Positions 14,602 to 23,985 of a stretch of DNA of 64,000 nt are shown piece by piece. Under the pieces are notes generated by a model, which was not told where the DNA came from, made no database searches, and worked only from the letters and a program-made list of their open reading frames with translations. This DNA is from Aigarchaeota archaeon (GTDB lineage: Archaea > Thermoproteota > Nitrososphaeria_A > Caldarchaeales > Wolframiiraptoraceae). How positions within the stretch are numbered: position 1 is the first letter of the stretch; every line of letters begins with the position of its first letter. The stretch spans positions 140,014 to 204,013 of the forward strand of contig JANXDS010000001.1 of the NCBI GenBank assembly GCA_025059205.1, read 5' to 3'. The translations under genes were made by a program, and so were the position numbers.

Positions 14602-16515
14602 TTATCTGTTAGACCCCTCGGATTTGAGCGCCTGAATTGCCTTTAGCAACATGCTATTTAGGAGTGCTCCATCAACCCTGCCCCTGTAATCTTTCATAAG
14701 TTCGCCCATCAGTTTAGCTGTGGCTCTCCTCTCATCAGTAAAAATTTCTTGCCTATGCTCTTTGACGAGTGCCCTAATCCTGTCCTCCACCTCTGAAATT
14801 GAAGGTGACCAGAGACCGAGCTCGTCTATAGCCTTGTCCACGTCCTGTTCTTTCTGCGCTACAGCTGTTAAGACATCCTTAGCAGCCTCTTTCGCGACCT
14901 TGCCGCATGACACGAGCTCAAAGAACCTCATCATATGTGTTTTAGTTATCTTCTCGACGTTGATTCCTTCCCTCCTTAAACTTCTGAGCAATTCCGTTAA
15001 CGTGGAAGCCACTACAGTAGGAAGTGCCCCAGTTTTCGATACGATTTCTTCAAAATCTTCAACCGTATCATGGTCTATAAGATCGTTTGCAAGTTGTTTG
15101 CTAAGCCCATACTTTTCCATGAGTTGTTGAGCTATCACGTCTAAAGTTGGTGGAAGTCTTGCCTTTAGATGCTCTATATATTCTTGTGAGATTATGATCG
15201 GTGGTATGTCGGTTTCTGGATACATTCTCGCCGAACCTGGTCTTGGTCTCATGTAAAAGGTCGTCCCATCAGGTCTCGCTGCCCTAGTTTCTTCGGGTAC
15301 TCCATCTAAGGCCTCAGCTGCTCTTTCTTTAACAACATCCATTGCATACAATGCCTTGTCTCTTTCAGCTGCCACTATTATAACGGCGTCCAGTTCTCCA
15401 GCACCAACAGCATCCCTAAGAGCCTTAACCTCTTCAACTGTTATTCCGTAGTTAGGGAGCTCATCAGTATGGAATATCCCTTCCACCTCGCTCCATGCCC
15501 TAACTCTTCCTGCGATCTCCGCACCAAGCCTTATGCCGGGCGAAGGTTGTAGGCCCAAAAGTCCAGCAAATCCCCTTAATTTTAATGCATACACGACACC
15601 ACCGGCCTCGAGTTGTCTTTTGATTATCTTGCTGGACGTTTTAGAGAATATGTGAGTGACCTCAACGGGGTTTGTATTCCAAATATCTTCCTTCTTAACA
15701 TTGCGTTTCAGCAATTCCTCTCTTATTCGTAAAAGATGCAGCTGTCGCTTAACCTCATTTTCTACGACCTTCTGAATAAGCTCAAGCTCTTGGACACCTT
15801 TTATCTCGACGGGCACTCCACCCTTAATTGATATGTTTAAGTCCTGCCTGACAGTCCCTATACCTCTCTTAACTTTTCCTGTCGCTCTTAAGATCCTTCC
15901 TATGGCATAAGCTACCTCCACCGCTTCTCCGGGCGATTCGATGACTGGCTCCGTCGAGACCTCTATCAACGGTATACCAAGTCTTGATAGGTCGTAATGA
16001 ACTTCGTCTTTTCCGACCTCTATTATCCTGGCAGCATCCTCTTCGAGAGTTATCGTCTGTATAGGTATGGTTTTATTCTTTACCCTTACTTGCCCCCCTA
16101 TGCCGATTATACATGTACGCTGAAACCCCGTCGTGTTAGAACCATCTATAACTATCTTGCGCATTACATGAACCTCATCAACCGGTTTTGAGTCGAGTAA
16201 AAGGGCGACTATTAGAGCCACCTCAAGAGCTTCGGGATTCAAGCTATGCGGCGGCTCTTCGTCCATTTCGACTAAACAAACATTCTTAGGGTTTGCATGG
16301 TAAACTATCGTCTTTCGTTTTCTTGATTCGAAGACCGCTGCCGCGTCTACCGTACCCAGTTCGCTCTGAACCTCTCTCAACTTTCTGATGAAGATTATGC
16401 TCTCACCGTCTTCGGTACCTTCTGTCGGACAATCGCAAAATAACTTTCTCTTTGTATCCAACTGCCTATGTATCTCCAGACCGACCTTTAACCCTATGCT
16501 GGAATAATCCTCCAT
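14602..16515 (-). CDS. gatE: Glutamyl-tRNA(Gln) amidotransferase subunit E
   Basis: GatE is the kinase/amidotransferase half of the archaeal GatDE complex, which converts Glu-tRNA(Gln) to Gln-tRNA(Gln). The N-terminus GLKVGLEIHRQL is the GatB/E hallmark. An AspRS-like GAD insertion lies at about 290-400, and the tail is a YqeY-like tRNA-binding helix bundle. About 637 residues, typical length. I chose ATG 16515 because it gives the family N-terminus; GTG 16524 overlaps the gatD stop. The start lies only a few bases from the end of gatD, so the two form one operon. Confidence 0.95.
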   Translation of the reverse strand: MEDYSSIGLKVGLEIHRQLDTKRKLFCDCPTEGTEDGESIIFIRKLREVQSELGTVDAAAVFESRKRKTIVYHANPKNVCLVEMDEEPPHSLNPEALEVALIVALLLDSKPVDEVHVMRKIVIDGSNTTGFQRTCIIGIGGQVRVKNKTIPIQTITLEEDAARIIEVGKDEVHYDLSRLGIPLIEVSTEPVIESPGEAVEVAYAIGRILRATGKVKRGIGTVRQDLNISIKGGVPVEIKGVQELELIQKVVENEVKRQLHLLRIREELLKRNVKKEDIWNTNPVEVTHIFSKTSSKIIKRQLEAGGVVYALKLRGFAGLLGLQPSPGIRLGAEIAGRVRAWSEVEGIFHTDELPNYGITVEEVKALRDAVGAGELDAVIIVAAERDKALYAMDVVKERAAEALDGVPEETRAARPDGTTFYMRPRPGSARMYPETDIPPIIISQEYIEHLKARLPPTLDVIAQQLMEKYGLSKQLANDLIDHDTVEDFEEIVSKTGALPTVVASTLTELLRSLRREGINVEKITKTHMMRFFELVSCGKVAKEAAKDVLTAVAQKEQDVDKAIDELGLWSPSISEVEDRIRALVKEHRQEIFTDERRATAKLMGELMKDYRGRVDGALLNSMLLKAIQALKSEGSNR

Positions 16516-16520
16516 AATTA

Positions 16521-17858
16521 TCACAAACCCGTGTTAGGTAAGCTTCTTGAGTAAATCTCTCCAGCAATATTCGTCAGCATGATTCTTTTAATTTCCTCTA
16601 ATTCGGCATTTTCGCCAAGATTGCCTAACGTCCACATGAGCTTAACGAGTGCGACTTCGGATAGCATGTCATCAAGCGGAACGACACCTGCTTTTAGTAA
16701 ATCTCTACCTGTATCGTATACGTTCATGTTAACCCTTCCAAACTTACATTGAGACGTCATGCCTACAAATATGCGTCTTTCTATCAACTCCTTTATAACT
16801 GGTACCCAGTTTGAGGATACGTGTCCCAGCCCCGTCCCCTCTATTATAAAACCTCTTATGCCCTTGTCGGCTAGAATGCTTAGTATATCAGGTTTCATGG
16901 AGGGAAAGAACTTGATAAGGAATGCTCTTTCATCAAACTTTGGTTTATAGACATAATTATTGGAGCCTCTTGGATTTAGATCATCAATCATGACTCTGAG
17001 CTCGCCATTCTGATAGTAAGCAATTGGTCCCGAGTTTACCGAGCGGAAAGCATCCCTGCTGCTTGTATGCAGCTTAACGACCCTAGTCCCCCTATGTAGG
17101 GCTATAACATCATCAGAGTGCCATTTATGCATAGCAACGACAACCTCACCGAAAGGTGCCTTAGCTGCCGTCGCGACGGCTGCAATCAGGTTGGTCGCGG
17201 CATCACTTGAAGGTCTGTCGGAAGACCTTTGTGCACCGACGAGAATTATCGGAATAGGTGGTTTCTGAAGAGCGAAGCTAAGCGCCGCTGCTGTATATCC
17301 CATAGTATCTGTACCGTGCGTTAAAACCACACCATCCATACCTTTACGAATGTGCCGGTCTACAGCCTCGGCCATCCCGACCCAATGCTGAACCTGAACG
17401 TTCTCGCTAAACACACTATATAGCACCTCGGTATCTATCTTTGCGATTTCTGCAAGTTCGGGAACTATCGCTAAAAGATCATCAGCGTCTAAGGCAGGTC
17501 TAACAGCACCGGTCCTGTATTCTATCCTGCTAGCTATCGTGCCGCCTGTACTGATTATGATAACGTTTGGAAGATTGCCAAGGATTTGTGGTTTGGGTGG
17601 TCGCGTAAACGTAGGCTTTGTTCCAGCAGAAATTTTAGATATGCTTGTATTTTCCGTCACTCTTATTCCTATGTTGTAACCGTTAGGTAGTTTCAGTGTT
17701 ATGTAGCTTGGGTCTGCCAACTCGTATCTGGCCATCAGAATACCTTGATACCTCCTGCCGTTTGATATCACTTCAACCTCATCTCCGATGCTTATGTTTT
17801 CCCGTTCTAGAAGTTTCCTTACAATACCTGAGTATCCTTGCAACTCTAATGCATTCAT
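16521..17858 (-). CDS. gatD: Glutamyl-tRNA(Gln) amidotransferase subunit D
   Basis: GatD is an L-asparaginase-like subunit that frees ammonia for GatE. The 445-residue product has an N-terminal beta-barrel (1-85), then STGGTIAS with the first catalytic Thr near 105 and THGTDTMGYT with the second Thr-Asp pair near 180, plus a catalytic Lys region further on. A CTTATAAG element just upstream (about 17879) is the likely promoter. Together with gatE it shows that this organism makes Gln-tRNA indirectly. Confidence 0.95.
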   Translation of the reverse strand: MNALELQGYSGIVRKLLERENISIGDEVEVISNGRRYQGILMARYELADPSYITLKLPNGYNIGIRVTENTSISKISAGTKPTFTRPPKPQILGNLPNVIIISTGGTIASRIEYRTGAVRPALDADDLLAIVPELAEIAKIDTEVLYSVFSENVQVQHWVGMAEAVDRHIRKGMDGVVLTHGTDTMGYTAAALSFALQKPPIPIILVGAQRSSDRPSSDAATNLIAAVATAAKAPFGEVVVAMHKWHSDDVIALHRGTRVVKLHTSSRDAFRSVNSGPIAYYQNGELRVMIDDLNPRGSNNYVYKPKFDERAFLIKFFPSMKPDILSILADKGIRGFIIEGTGLGHVSSNWVPVIKELIERRIFVGMTSQCKFGRVNMNVYDTGRDLLKAGVVPLDDMLSEVALVKLMWTLGNLGENAELEEIKRIMLTNIAGEIYSRSLPNTGL

Positions 17859-17917
17859 GCCATCCGACCACGTTCTACTTATAAGGCATTTTTTATTAAC
17901 TTATGCACTCCGAAAGT

Positions 17918-17930
17918 TTTTATAAGATAG
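17918..17930 (+). promoter_or_regulatory. TATA box of the aminotransferase gene
   Basis: GTTTTTATAAGAT is centred about 32 bases before ATG 17956, giving a very short leader. Confidence 0.5.
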
Positions 17931-17955
17931 GTTATCAGAGATTTTTGAGACGTAT

Positions 17956-19143
17956 ATGAAGAGAATATCTAGCAGGATTTATAAGATAACTCAGGAAGGT
18001 GCTTTTGCAGTTCTTGCAAAGGCAAAGGAAGTTGAGGCAAGGGGGAAGAACGTAATACATATGGAGATTGGTGAGCCGGATTTTGATACTCCGGAAAACA
18101 TAAAGAAGGCGGCTATGGAAGCCCTTGCGAGGGGCGCGACACATTATACGCCGACACCGGGTATACCAGAACTCAGAAAGGCTATCGCAGAGAAAGTCTC
18201 CGCTAACCTAGGTGTTAATGTTGATTGGAAGAACGTACTCGTGACGCTTGGTTGTAAAGAAGCAGTATTTGCATCAATCGCGTCGGTAGTGGACGAGGGC
18301 GATGAGGTGATATATCCAAATCCAGGTTATCCCGCGTACGAATCTATTACAGCATATGCAGGCGGAAAACCCGTGCCGTTAAGGTTAAGTGAAGAGAATG
18401 AATTTAGAATGACACCTGAAGAAGTTAATGAACTAACGACTGCTAAAACAAAGGCGATAATCATCAATTCGCCCCACAACCCCTGCGGCTCCGTCCTAAG
18501 AAAAGAGGACGTAAAAGGTATAGTGGAGATCGCGGAAGATAGAAACGCATTCGTGATATCTGACGAAATATACTATCCCATACTATTTGATGGATTGAAG
18601 CACTACTCGCCGCTGTCATTTACGAAAAAGGACAACGTGATATTAGTGGATGGTTTTTCAAAAAGGTATGCCATGACCGGTTGGAGACTCGGATATGCAG
18701 TGGTTCCTTCCGATCTAGTCGAGCCTATGATCAAGCTATTGAATAACATGACATCATGCCCAAATCAATTCGTCCAGTACGCTGGCATAGAGGCACTCAG
18801 AGGACCTCAGGACTCCGTGAAGCAGATGGTGAAAGCGTACGAAGAACGAAGGAATGCTGTAATGGAGAAGTTAAAGACGATAGAAGGCATTACGTATCTG
18901 AGACCACAGGGAGCGTTTTACGCGTTCATCAACGTCCAAAAGATCTTATCACGCGTTGGTATGAACTCTGAGCAACTTGTCACAAGGTTAATCGAGGATT
19001 ATGGTGTAGCCGTCCTTCACGGTTCGTCCATGGGCGCAAATGGTGAGGGCTTTATCAGGATTAGCTTTGCCAATTCTATCGAGAATCTGGTCGAAGGCAT
19101 ATCTAGACTCGAAAGAGCGTTTAGCGATATGTTAAAACGGTAG
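17956..19143 (+). CDS. Class I pyridoxal-phosphate aminotransferase (aspartate aminotransferase family)
   Basis: 395 residues of fold type I. Visible features are the IGEPDFDTP substrate loop (38-46), YPNPGYPAY (120-128), the NSPHNPCGS motif (171-179), the SDEIYY Asp that holds the PLP ring (202-207) and the Schiff-base lysine in DGFSKRYAMTGWR (K236). It moves amino groups between an amino acid and 2-oxoglutarate or another keto acid; substrate cannot be fixed from sequence. The 3' end overlaps the convergent methyltransferase gene by 12 bases. Confidence 0.92.
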   Translation: MKRISSRIYKITQEGAFAVLAKAKEVEARGKNVIHMEIGEPDFDTPENIKKAAMEALARGATHYTPTPGIPELRKAIAEKVSANLGVNVDWKNVLVTLGCKEAVFASIASVVDEGDEVIYPNPGYPAYESITAYAGGKPVPLRLSEENEFRMTPEEVNELTTAKTKAIIINSPHNPCGSVLRKEDVKGIVEIAEDRNAFVISDEIYYPILFDGLKHYSPLSFTKKDNVILVDGFSKRYAMTGWRLGYAVVPSDLVEPMIKLLNNMTSCPNQFVQYAGIEALRGPQDSVKQMVKAYEERRNAVMEKLKTIEGITYLRPQGAFYAFINVQKILSRVGMNSEQLVTRLIEDYGVAVLHGSSMGANGEGFIRISFANSIENLVEGISRLERAFSDMLKR

Positions 19144-19821
19144 CTTAGCCTCAAATACTACGGCTGTCCAACAAGGCCTCATATGCCTATCGTACACTAT
19201 ACTGGCGTTCGGTAGCCTGCTTATGTAATCCTCCAAACTTTTCAAAAGTTTGCTGAAGGGAACGACCGTGTAGCCTACGCACCTATAACTCATGCCCAGT
19301 TGGGCGAGCATCTTAGCCGTCACATCTATACCAATTATTGATATTGTCGGAATTAGTAGCCTGCCACCAGGTCTCAAATGATCTCTCGCACCCTTTAGGA
19401 TGGCATCCAAAACCGCTCTACCGTCTGGCCCCCCATATGTTTCCGGTTTTAAAGGTCTCGGTGAAGGTGTCATAGGCGGATTTGATATTATCACGTCAAA
19501 TCGTTCATACTCTACGGGCTCGTAGAGATTTCCTTGTCTAATTTCGATATTACGCACGTCGTTTAATTCAGCGTTAACTTTTGCTAATGCTACCGCGTCA
19601 GGCGATACATCCGTAGCCACACAATTTCCAGCACCGAGCTTAGATGCTACTATCGCCAAGAAGCCGCTACCCGTACCCAGGTCTAAAACACGCTCGCCGC
19701 CTCTTAGGGAGATGCAGTCGGCTAGCAACCTCGACACAACCAGTGGTCGGTAAACTCTTTTGTCCACGTAAAGTTTGACGGTTAAGTTACTAACCCTTAG
19801 AGTCGTTATTTTTCTATGCAT
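19132..19821 (-). CDS. SAM-dependent methyltransferase of the HemK/PrmC-like (MTS) group
   Basis: 229 residues with SAM loop VLDLGTGSGFLAI near 46-58, an acidic ribose site (ATDVSPDA near 70) and the substrate motif IISNPPMTPS near 110. NPPx is typical of enzymes that methylate exocyclic or amide nitrogens, such as release-factor glutamine methyltransferases. The usual NPPY has Met here. It could be the archaeal release-factor (aRF1) methylase or a relative. It is convergent with the aminotransferase gene. Confidence 0.78.
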   Translation of the reverse strand: MHRKITTLRVSNLTVKLYVDKRVYRPLVVSRLLADCISLRGGERVLDLGTGSGFLAIVASKLGAGNCVATDVSPDAVALAKVNAELNDVRNIEIRQGNLYEPVEYERFDVIISNPPMTPSPRPLKPETYGGPDGRAVLDAILKGARDHLRPGGRLLIPTISIIGIDVTAKMLAQLGMSYRCVGYTVVPFSKLLKSLEDYISRLPNASIVYDRHMRPCWTAVVFEAKLPF

Positions 19822-20039
19822 GTTTATTCAATTCGTGTTTGGTGTTAATTTTAAAGTTAAAATGCAACTCACAAGTGGACACGATATTACGAATACTGTT
19901 GCGCTCGACCCACCAGGATATGCGGTATATGTTGCGTGCTAGAATGTCATCTTTCCTACCGCGACAGATTTTAGTTCAGACATTTGTCGTAGTAAGCATG
20001 CCGAAGCGCATAATAACTGATAACATTCTTGAAATATCG

Positions 20040-20113
20040 TGGACCGGCGGGGATTTGAACCCCGGACCTCTCGGGTGCAAACCGAGTGCTCTTCCAGACT
20101 GAGCTACCGGCCC
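20040..20113 (-). tRNA. tRNA-Ala (anticodon UGC)
   Basis: A 74-base cloverleaf on the minus strand. The acceptor stem is GGGCCGG with CCGGTCC and carries G3-U70, the alanine identity pair. The anticodon stem CTCGG/CCGAG closes the loop TTTGCAC (anticodon TGC), and the T arm is CGGGG-TTCAAAT-CCCCG. The discriminator base is A, with no encoded CCA and no intron. An AT-rich TATA element (TTAATAAATAGG, about 20136-20147) lies 27 bases or so upstream. Confidence 0.96.
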
Positions 20114-20358
20114 CCGAATGGCTCTAAAGAATTACCTATTTATTAACTTACTAGAACGGCTAACAGAAAAGATAAACGTGTTCACAAACTTTCTTTAGGA
20201 GTGCATCTTGCCTCAGCCAGAACCTACGTTGGGTCTGGACTTATGCTTAATTATCCGAACAACTAAAGGATGAGAACGTAAAACAAAACCCTTATGCAAA
20301 GGGAACAGTTTAGAACCTATCAAAAAGTAATTAAAGAAGTCAAAACTTAAATAAGTTT

Positions 20359-21069
20359 ATGAAAATAAAAGTTATAGTGCCTGTTTCTACAGATTTTTGG
20401 AATGATCTAATAAGGGATGCCTACGAAAAGTATAAAGATCCCGGAACGAAAATCGATATAATAAATATTAAAAAGGGTCCAGAGTCTGTAGAACAGATAT
20501 ACGACGACTCTTGGTCGGCGCTTCCGACACTACTTGAGTTGGAGAAGGCCGAAAAGGAAGGATATGATGCGGCTATTATATACTGCTTCGGTGATCCCGC
20601 TCTCCTAGCCGCAAAAGAGGCTGTGAACATTCCCGTCGTCGGGTTATGCGAACCGAGCATACACCTCGCATCTATGTTGGGGAGAAGGTTCTCTATCATA
20701 GGAGTAGGAGGTAAGGCGGGATACGGTTTAATGATAGATAATGTTACACGTTATGGACTTTCACATAAGATGGCCTCGGTTAGATTAACGGATGTAAGGG
20801 TGCTCGACATTAGGAAAGAGTTTGATAAACTCGTCGAAATTTTGACCGAAGAAGGAAGGAAGGCCATTGAGGTCGATGGAGCAGATACGCTGGTTCTAGG
20901 ATGTGGAGGTCTGTTGAATATAGCAGATATACTACAGGAACGACTTGGAGTCCCGGTGATAGATCCGGGCATAACTGCCCTAAAGGTTGCTGAGTTGCTG
21001 GCAAAGCTTAAGTTAAAACAAAGTAAGATAGCTTACGTAAGCCCGTATCCTAAAAAGAGAATAGAATAA
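20359..21069 (+). CDS. Asp/Glu/hydantoin racemase-family protein
   Basis: 236 residues in the two-cysteine racemase superfamily. The paired catalytic cysteines are in IIYCFGDPAL (about 75) and LVLGCGGLLN (about 176). The EPSIHLASMLG segment resembles hydantoin racemases more than aspartate racemases. It would invert a stereocentre without cofactor. It sits at the border of an oligopeptide importer and two M29-like peptidases, so it may handle D-amino acids or cyclic amides taken in by that system. It is convergent with the opp genes and ends in a T-run. Confidence 0.82.
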   Translation: MKIKVIVPVSTDFWNDLIRDAYEKYKDPGTKIDIINIKKGPESVEQIYDDSWSALPTLLELEKAEKEGYDAAIIYCFGDPALLAAKEAVNIPVVGLCEPSIHLASMLGRRFSIIGVGGKAGYGLMIDNVTRYGLSHKMASVRLTDVRVLDIRKEFDKLVEILTEEGRKAIEVDGADTLVLGCGGLLNIADILQERLGVPVIDPGITALKVAELLAKLKLKQSKIAYVSPYPKKRIE

Positions 21070-21083
21070 ACCAACTCTCCTAA

Positions 21084-21096
21084 TTTTTTATTTTTT
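21084..21096 (+). terminator. T-run terminator after the racemase gene
   Basis: TTTTTTATTTTTT follows the racemase stop by about 15 bases, in the form of an archaeal U-tract terminator. It overlaps the last codons of the convergent ATPase gene. Confidence 0.4.
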
Positions 21097-22092
21097 CGAG
21101 TTATTGAGCAAGTGGCAGGCTACGTAATGTCCTTGTGAAACTTCATCAAGTGCAGGCTCTTGTTCGCTACAAATTTTCATAACGAACGGGCATCTGGTAC
21201 GGAATCTACATCCAGACGGTGGGTTAATTGCGCTCGGAATTTCTCCTCTGGGTTCTATATCTTTTGGTAATATTTTTGATTCTTCCTCAGATATTGTAGG
21301 AATGGATGACAACAACATCTGTGTGTATGGGTGGAGAGGGTTGCTAAAAAGTTCTTCGATAGAAGCTATTTCCATAATCTTCCCCAAGTACATAACGTTA
21401 GTTCTATGAGATATGTTCCTAACTACCGCTAAATCATGAGTGATCAAGATGTACGTTAAACTCTTGTTCTTCTGAATTTTTAGAAGTGTTTTTAATATTC
21501 TTGACTGAGCCGATACGTCAAGATTCGATGTCGATTCATCAAGTATCAAGCAAGTCGGATTTGTAGCAAGAGCACGTGCAATGGCTACGAGCTGTTTCTC
21601 CCCACCACCAAGCTCTCCCGGTAGCTTGAATAGATGATCTTCTGTCAATCCGACGTAGTCCATCAATTCCAACAACCTTTCAATTTTTTCGTATTTGTTC
21701 AAACCAGGGTTGTGTATGTCTATCGCTGTTTCTATAATGCTTTTGACCGTCTTCTTAGGATTAAGTGAAGTTGCTGGGTCTTGAAAAACTACTTGGATCT
21801 CTCTCCTTAACCATAGATCTCTTTTGACTAACGGTACGTTCCCTATTTCGTAACCTTTATACAATATAGATCCTGCATCTGCCGTATACCTGCCCAAAAT
21901 TACGTTTGCAACGGTCGTTTTTCCGGATCCCGATTCACCAACTAAAGCAAGAGTCTCCTCTCTATTAACGTCAAAACTCACACCATCAACAGCTCGAACT
22001 AATCCCTTCGGTGTATGGAAATACTTTTTCAGGTCTCTTATTTTTAGAAGTATCTGATTATCTAGTGTTTGTGTTCTGCTTTCAACACTCAT
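21088..22092 (-). CDS. oppF: Oligopeptide/dipeptide ABC transporter ATPase (OppF type)
   Basis: 334 residues from ATG 22092, preceded by GGAGGTTAAACGTG; an upstream in-frame start at 22119 would overlap oppD. Walker A is GESGSGKTT, the signature is LPGELGGGEKQLV (a variant of LSGGQ, with EL-GGGEKQ) and Walker B is CLILDEST. The C-terminal oligopeptide-transporter extension with CRFRTRCPF is present. It powers import together with OppD through OppB/OppC. Last gene of the minus-strand opp operon. Confidence 0.93.
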   Translation of the reverse strand: MSVESRTQTLDNQILLKIRDLKKYFHTPKGLVRAVDGVSFDVNREETLALVGESGSGKTTVANVILGRYTADAGSILYKGYEIGNVPLVKRDLWLRREIQVVFQDPATSLNPKKTVKSIIETAIDIHNPGLNKYEKIERLLELMDYVGLTEDHLFKLPGELGGGEKQLVAIARALATNPTCLILDESTSNLDVSAQSRILKTLLKIQKNKSLTYILITHDLAVVRNISHRTNVMYLGKIMEIASIEELFSNPLHPYTQMLLSSIPTISEEESKILPKDIEPRGEIPSAINPPSGCRFRTRCPFVMKICSEQEPALDEVSQGHYVACHLLNNSKK

Positions 22093-22097
22093 CACGT

Positions 22098-23081
22098 TTA
22101 ACCTCCGTAAAGATGACATGCAACATATCTATCTCTATCTTCTTTTATTAATGGAGGTTTAACACTTTTACATATTTCTTGATCACCAAAGGGGCATCTT
22201 GGATGAAATCTGCATCCAGATGGAGGGAATCTATAATCCACAGGGTTTCCTTTTATCCCCCATCCAAGCATACCACTTAAAATTTTGGGCGCATTATCTA
22301 TAAGCAATCGCGTATATGGATGTAGTGGATTTTCGAATAACTTGGAAGTCGGTGCTTCTTCAACAATATTTCCTCCGTAGATCACATAGACTTTATCAGT
22401 CATCTTTCGGACCATTCCTAATGCATGAGAGACCAACACCATGCTCAGTCCTTTCTTTTTAACGAGATCGCTTATCAGTTTCAGTATCTGGGCCTGTATA
22501 GTAACATCGATGTTTGTTGTAGGTTCATCCGCTAATAAGAGTTCGCTCGCTGAAGCTAGTGCCATAGCTATGACGACCCTTTGTCGCATTCCACCACTCA
22601 ACTCAAATGGGTAAGAGTTAAGAACTCTTTCTGAATCGGGTATCAGAGTATCACGAAGGAGGTCTAGTGCAATATTTTCAAGTTCCCGCTTTTTCATATC
22701 CGAGGTCTCGTAAGTATACTTGAGTATGTCCAACATCTGCTCCTTCACCTTAAAGAGTGGATTGAGGGCGGCAAGAGGATCTTGGAATATCATACCGATT
22801 TTTCTCCTTCTAATTTCAAGTAATTGATGTGCGTCACACTTTAACAAATCTATGCCTCTATACAATATTTCGCCACTGGTGATTTTTCCCTGAGGTGGTA
22901 AAACGCGTAGTATTGACTTGAGCAAAGTTGTTTTTCCGGCTCCTGATTCCCCTATCAATCCAACTTTTTCTCCTAATTTTACGTCTATAGATACACCATC
23001 TAACACATGATATACGTACCAGTAGCTCTTGTAGTTAACGCAAAGGTTTTTAACAGTAAGGAGAGCACCGTCTCCATGCAT
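22098..23081 (-). CDS. oppD: Oligopeptide/dipeptide ABC transporter ATPase (OppD type)
   Basis: 327 residues. Start set at ATG 23081: GGGTGA lies nine bases upstream and overlaps the oppC stop, whereas the longer frame from 23117 would run over oppC. Walker A GESGAGKTT, signature ELSGGMRQR, Walker B LLADEPTT and the C-terminal CRFHPRCPF metal or Fe-S-type Cys pair of OppD/F proteins are visible. It pairs with OppF as the ATPase dimer. Confidence 0.94.
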   Translation of the reverse strand: MHGDGALLTVKNLCVNYKSYWYVYHVLDGVSIDVKLGEKVGLIGESGAGKTTLLKSILRVLPPQGKITSGEILYRGIDLLKCDAHQLLEIRRRKIGMIFQDPLAALNPLFKVKEQMLDILKYTYETSDMKKRELENIALDLLRDTLIPDSERVLNSYPFELSGGMRQRVVIAMALASASELLLADEPTTNIDVTIQAQILKLISDLVKKKGLSMVLVSHALGMVRKMTDKVYVIYGGNIVEEAPTSKLFENPLHPYTRLLIDNAPKILSGMLGWGIKGNPVDYRFPPSGCRFHPRCPFGDQEICKSVKPPLIKEDRDRYVACHLYGG

Positions 23082-23085
23082 AGGT

Positions 23086-23985
23086 CTATTCACCCGCGAA
23101 TACTTCTCGAAGACCATCGCCGAATAAATTAAAGGCCATGACGAGTACGGCTATTCCCGTAGCAGGTCCAGTGATCATCCACCAGTAGCTAGGAAAGTAC
23201 ACCATATATTCTGAGATCATAGTCCCTAAGTCTGGTGTTGGTGGTTGTGCGCCCAATCCTAAAAAGCTTATGGCAGCGCCTATAAGGATGACCCATGCAG
23301 CGTCCAATGTACCCTTAGTCAAAATGGGTCCTAGAATATTGGGGAGAATCTCTTTAAACATTATGTCTCTGTCCCTTACCCCGAGTGCTCTGGCAGCCCA
23401 GACATATGGTTCGTCACGGATAGAACTCGTCATAGAATAAACCATTCTAGTGTACCAAGGCCACCACATAAGGGTGACTGCTATCATCGCGTTAACGATA
23501 TTGGGCTCCAGTATAGCGCAGATAGACAATGCGAGTATTAGTGGTGGGATAGATACGAACATGTCGGCAAATCTCAAGATTACATGTTCAGGCCATTTCG
23601 CTTTATAGTATCCAGCTATAAGCCCTAGTACCGTACCCACCGGCATGACTATGCTTATAACTATTCCTATCATAATAAAGGCGAGCCTAAACCCGAACAC
23701 GACTCTAGTGAAAATATCTCTTCCCAGATGGTCCGTCCCTAACAGATGCTCTATGCTTATGGGCTGAAATCTGTCTTTGAAATTTACGTATGTGCCTGAG
23801 TGTTCAGGATAAGGAGTGATGTACTCAGCAAAAACAGCCATTACCAACAATGCAGACAGTATGATAAGACCTGTGATCGCTAGTTTGCTCTTTTTAAATC
23901 TAAACCACGCTCTCTTAAGTCTCTCTTTTCTTACTTCCTTTTCCTTTTGCAATATTAGATTATAGTCTAGCTTTGCGGAACTCAT
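23086..23985 (-). CDS. oppC: Oligopeptide ABC transporter permease (OppC type)
   Basis: 299 residues with a cytoplasmic N-terminus, a first helix at about 37-55, the OppC-type extracytoplasmic loop (HLLGTDHLGRDIFTRVVFG) and five further helices. The EAA-like coupling loop is WAARALGVRDRDIMFKEILPN near residue 190. It forms the membrane channel with OppB. Its ATG overlaps the oppB stop (TAATG), consistent with translational coupling. Confidence 0.93.
   Translation of the reverse strand: MSSAKLDYNLILQKEKEVRKERLKRAWFRFKKSKLAITGLIILSALLVMAVFAEYITPYPEHSGTYVNFKDRFQPISIEHLLGTDHLGRDIFTRVVFGFRLAFIMIGIVISIVMPVGTVLGLIAGYYKAKWPEHVILRFADMFVSIPPLILALSICAILEPNIVNAMIAVTLMWWPWYTRMVYSMTSSIRDEPYVWAARALGVRDRDIMFKEILPNILGPILTKGTLDAAWVILIGAAISFLGLGAQPPTPDLGTMISEYMVYFPSYWWMITGPATGIAVLVMAFNLFGDGLREVFAGE

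Noticed and set aside
20197-20273. A 21-residue frame from TTG 20208 with AGGAGTG before it.
   Set aside because: No convincing TATA box, a weak start codon and no terminator; less complete than the microprotein unit at 41071.
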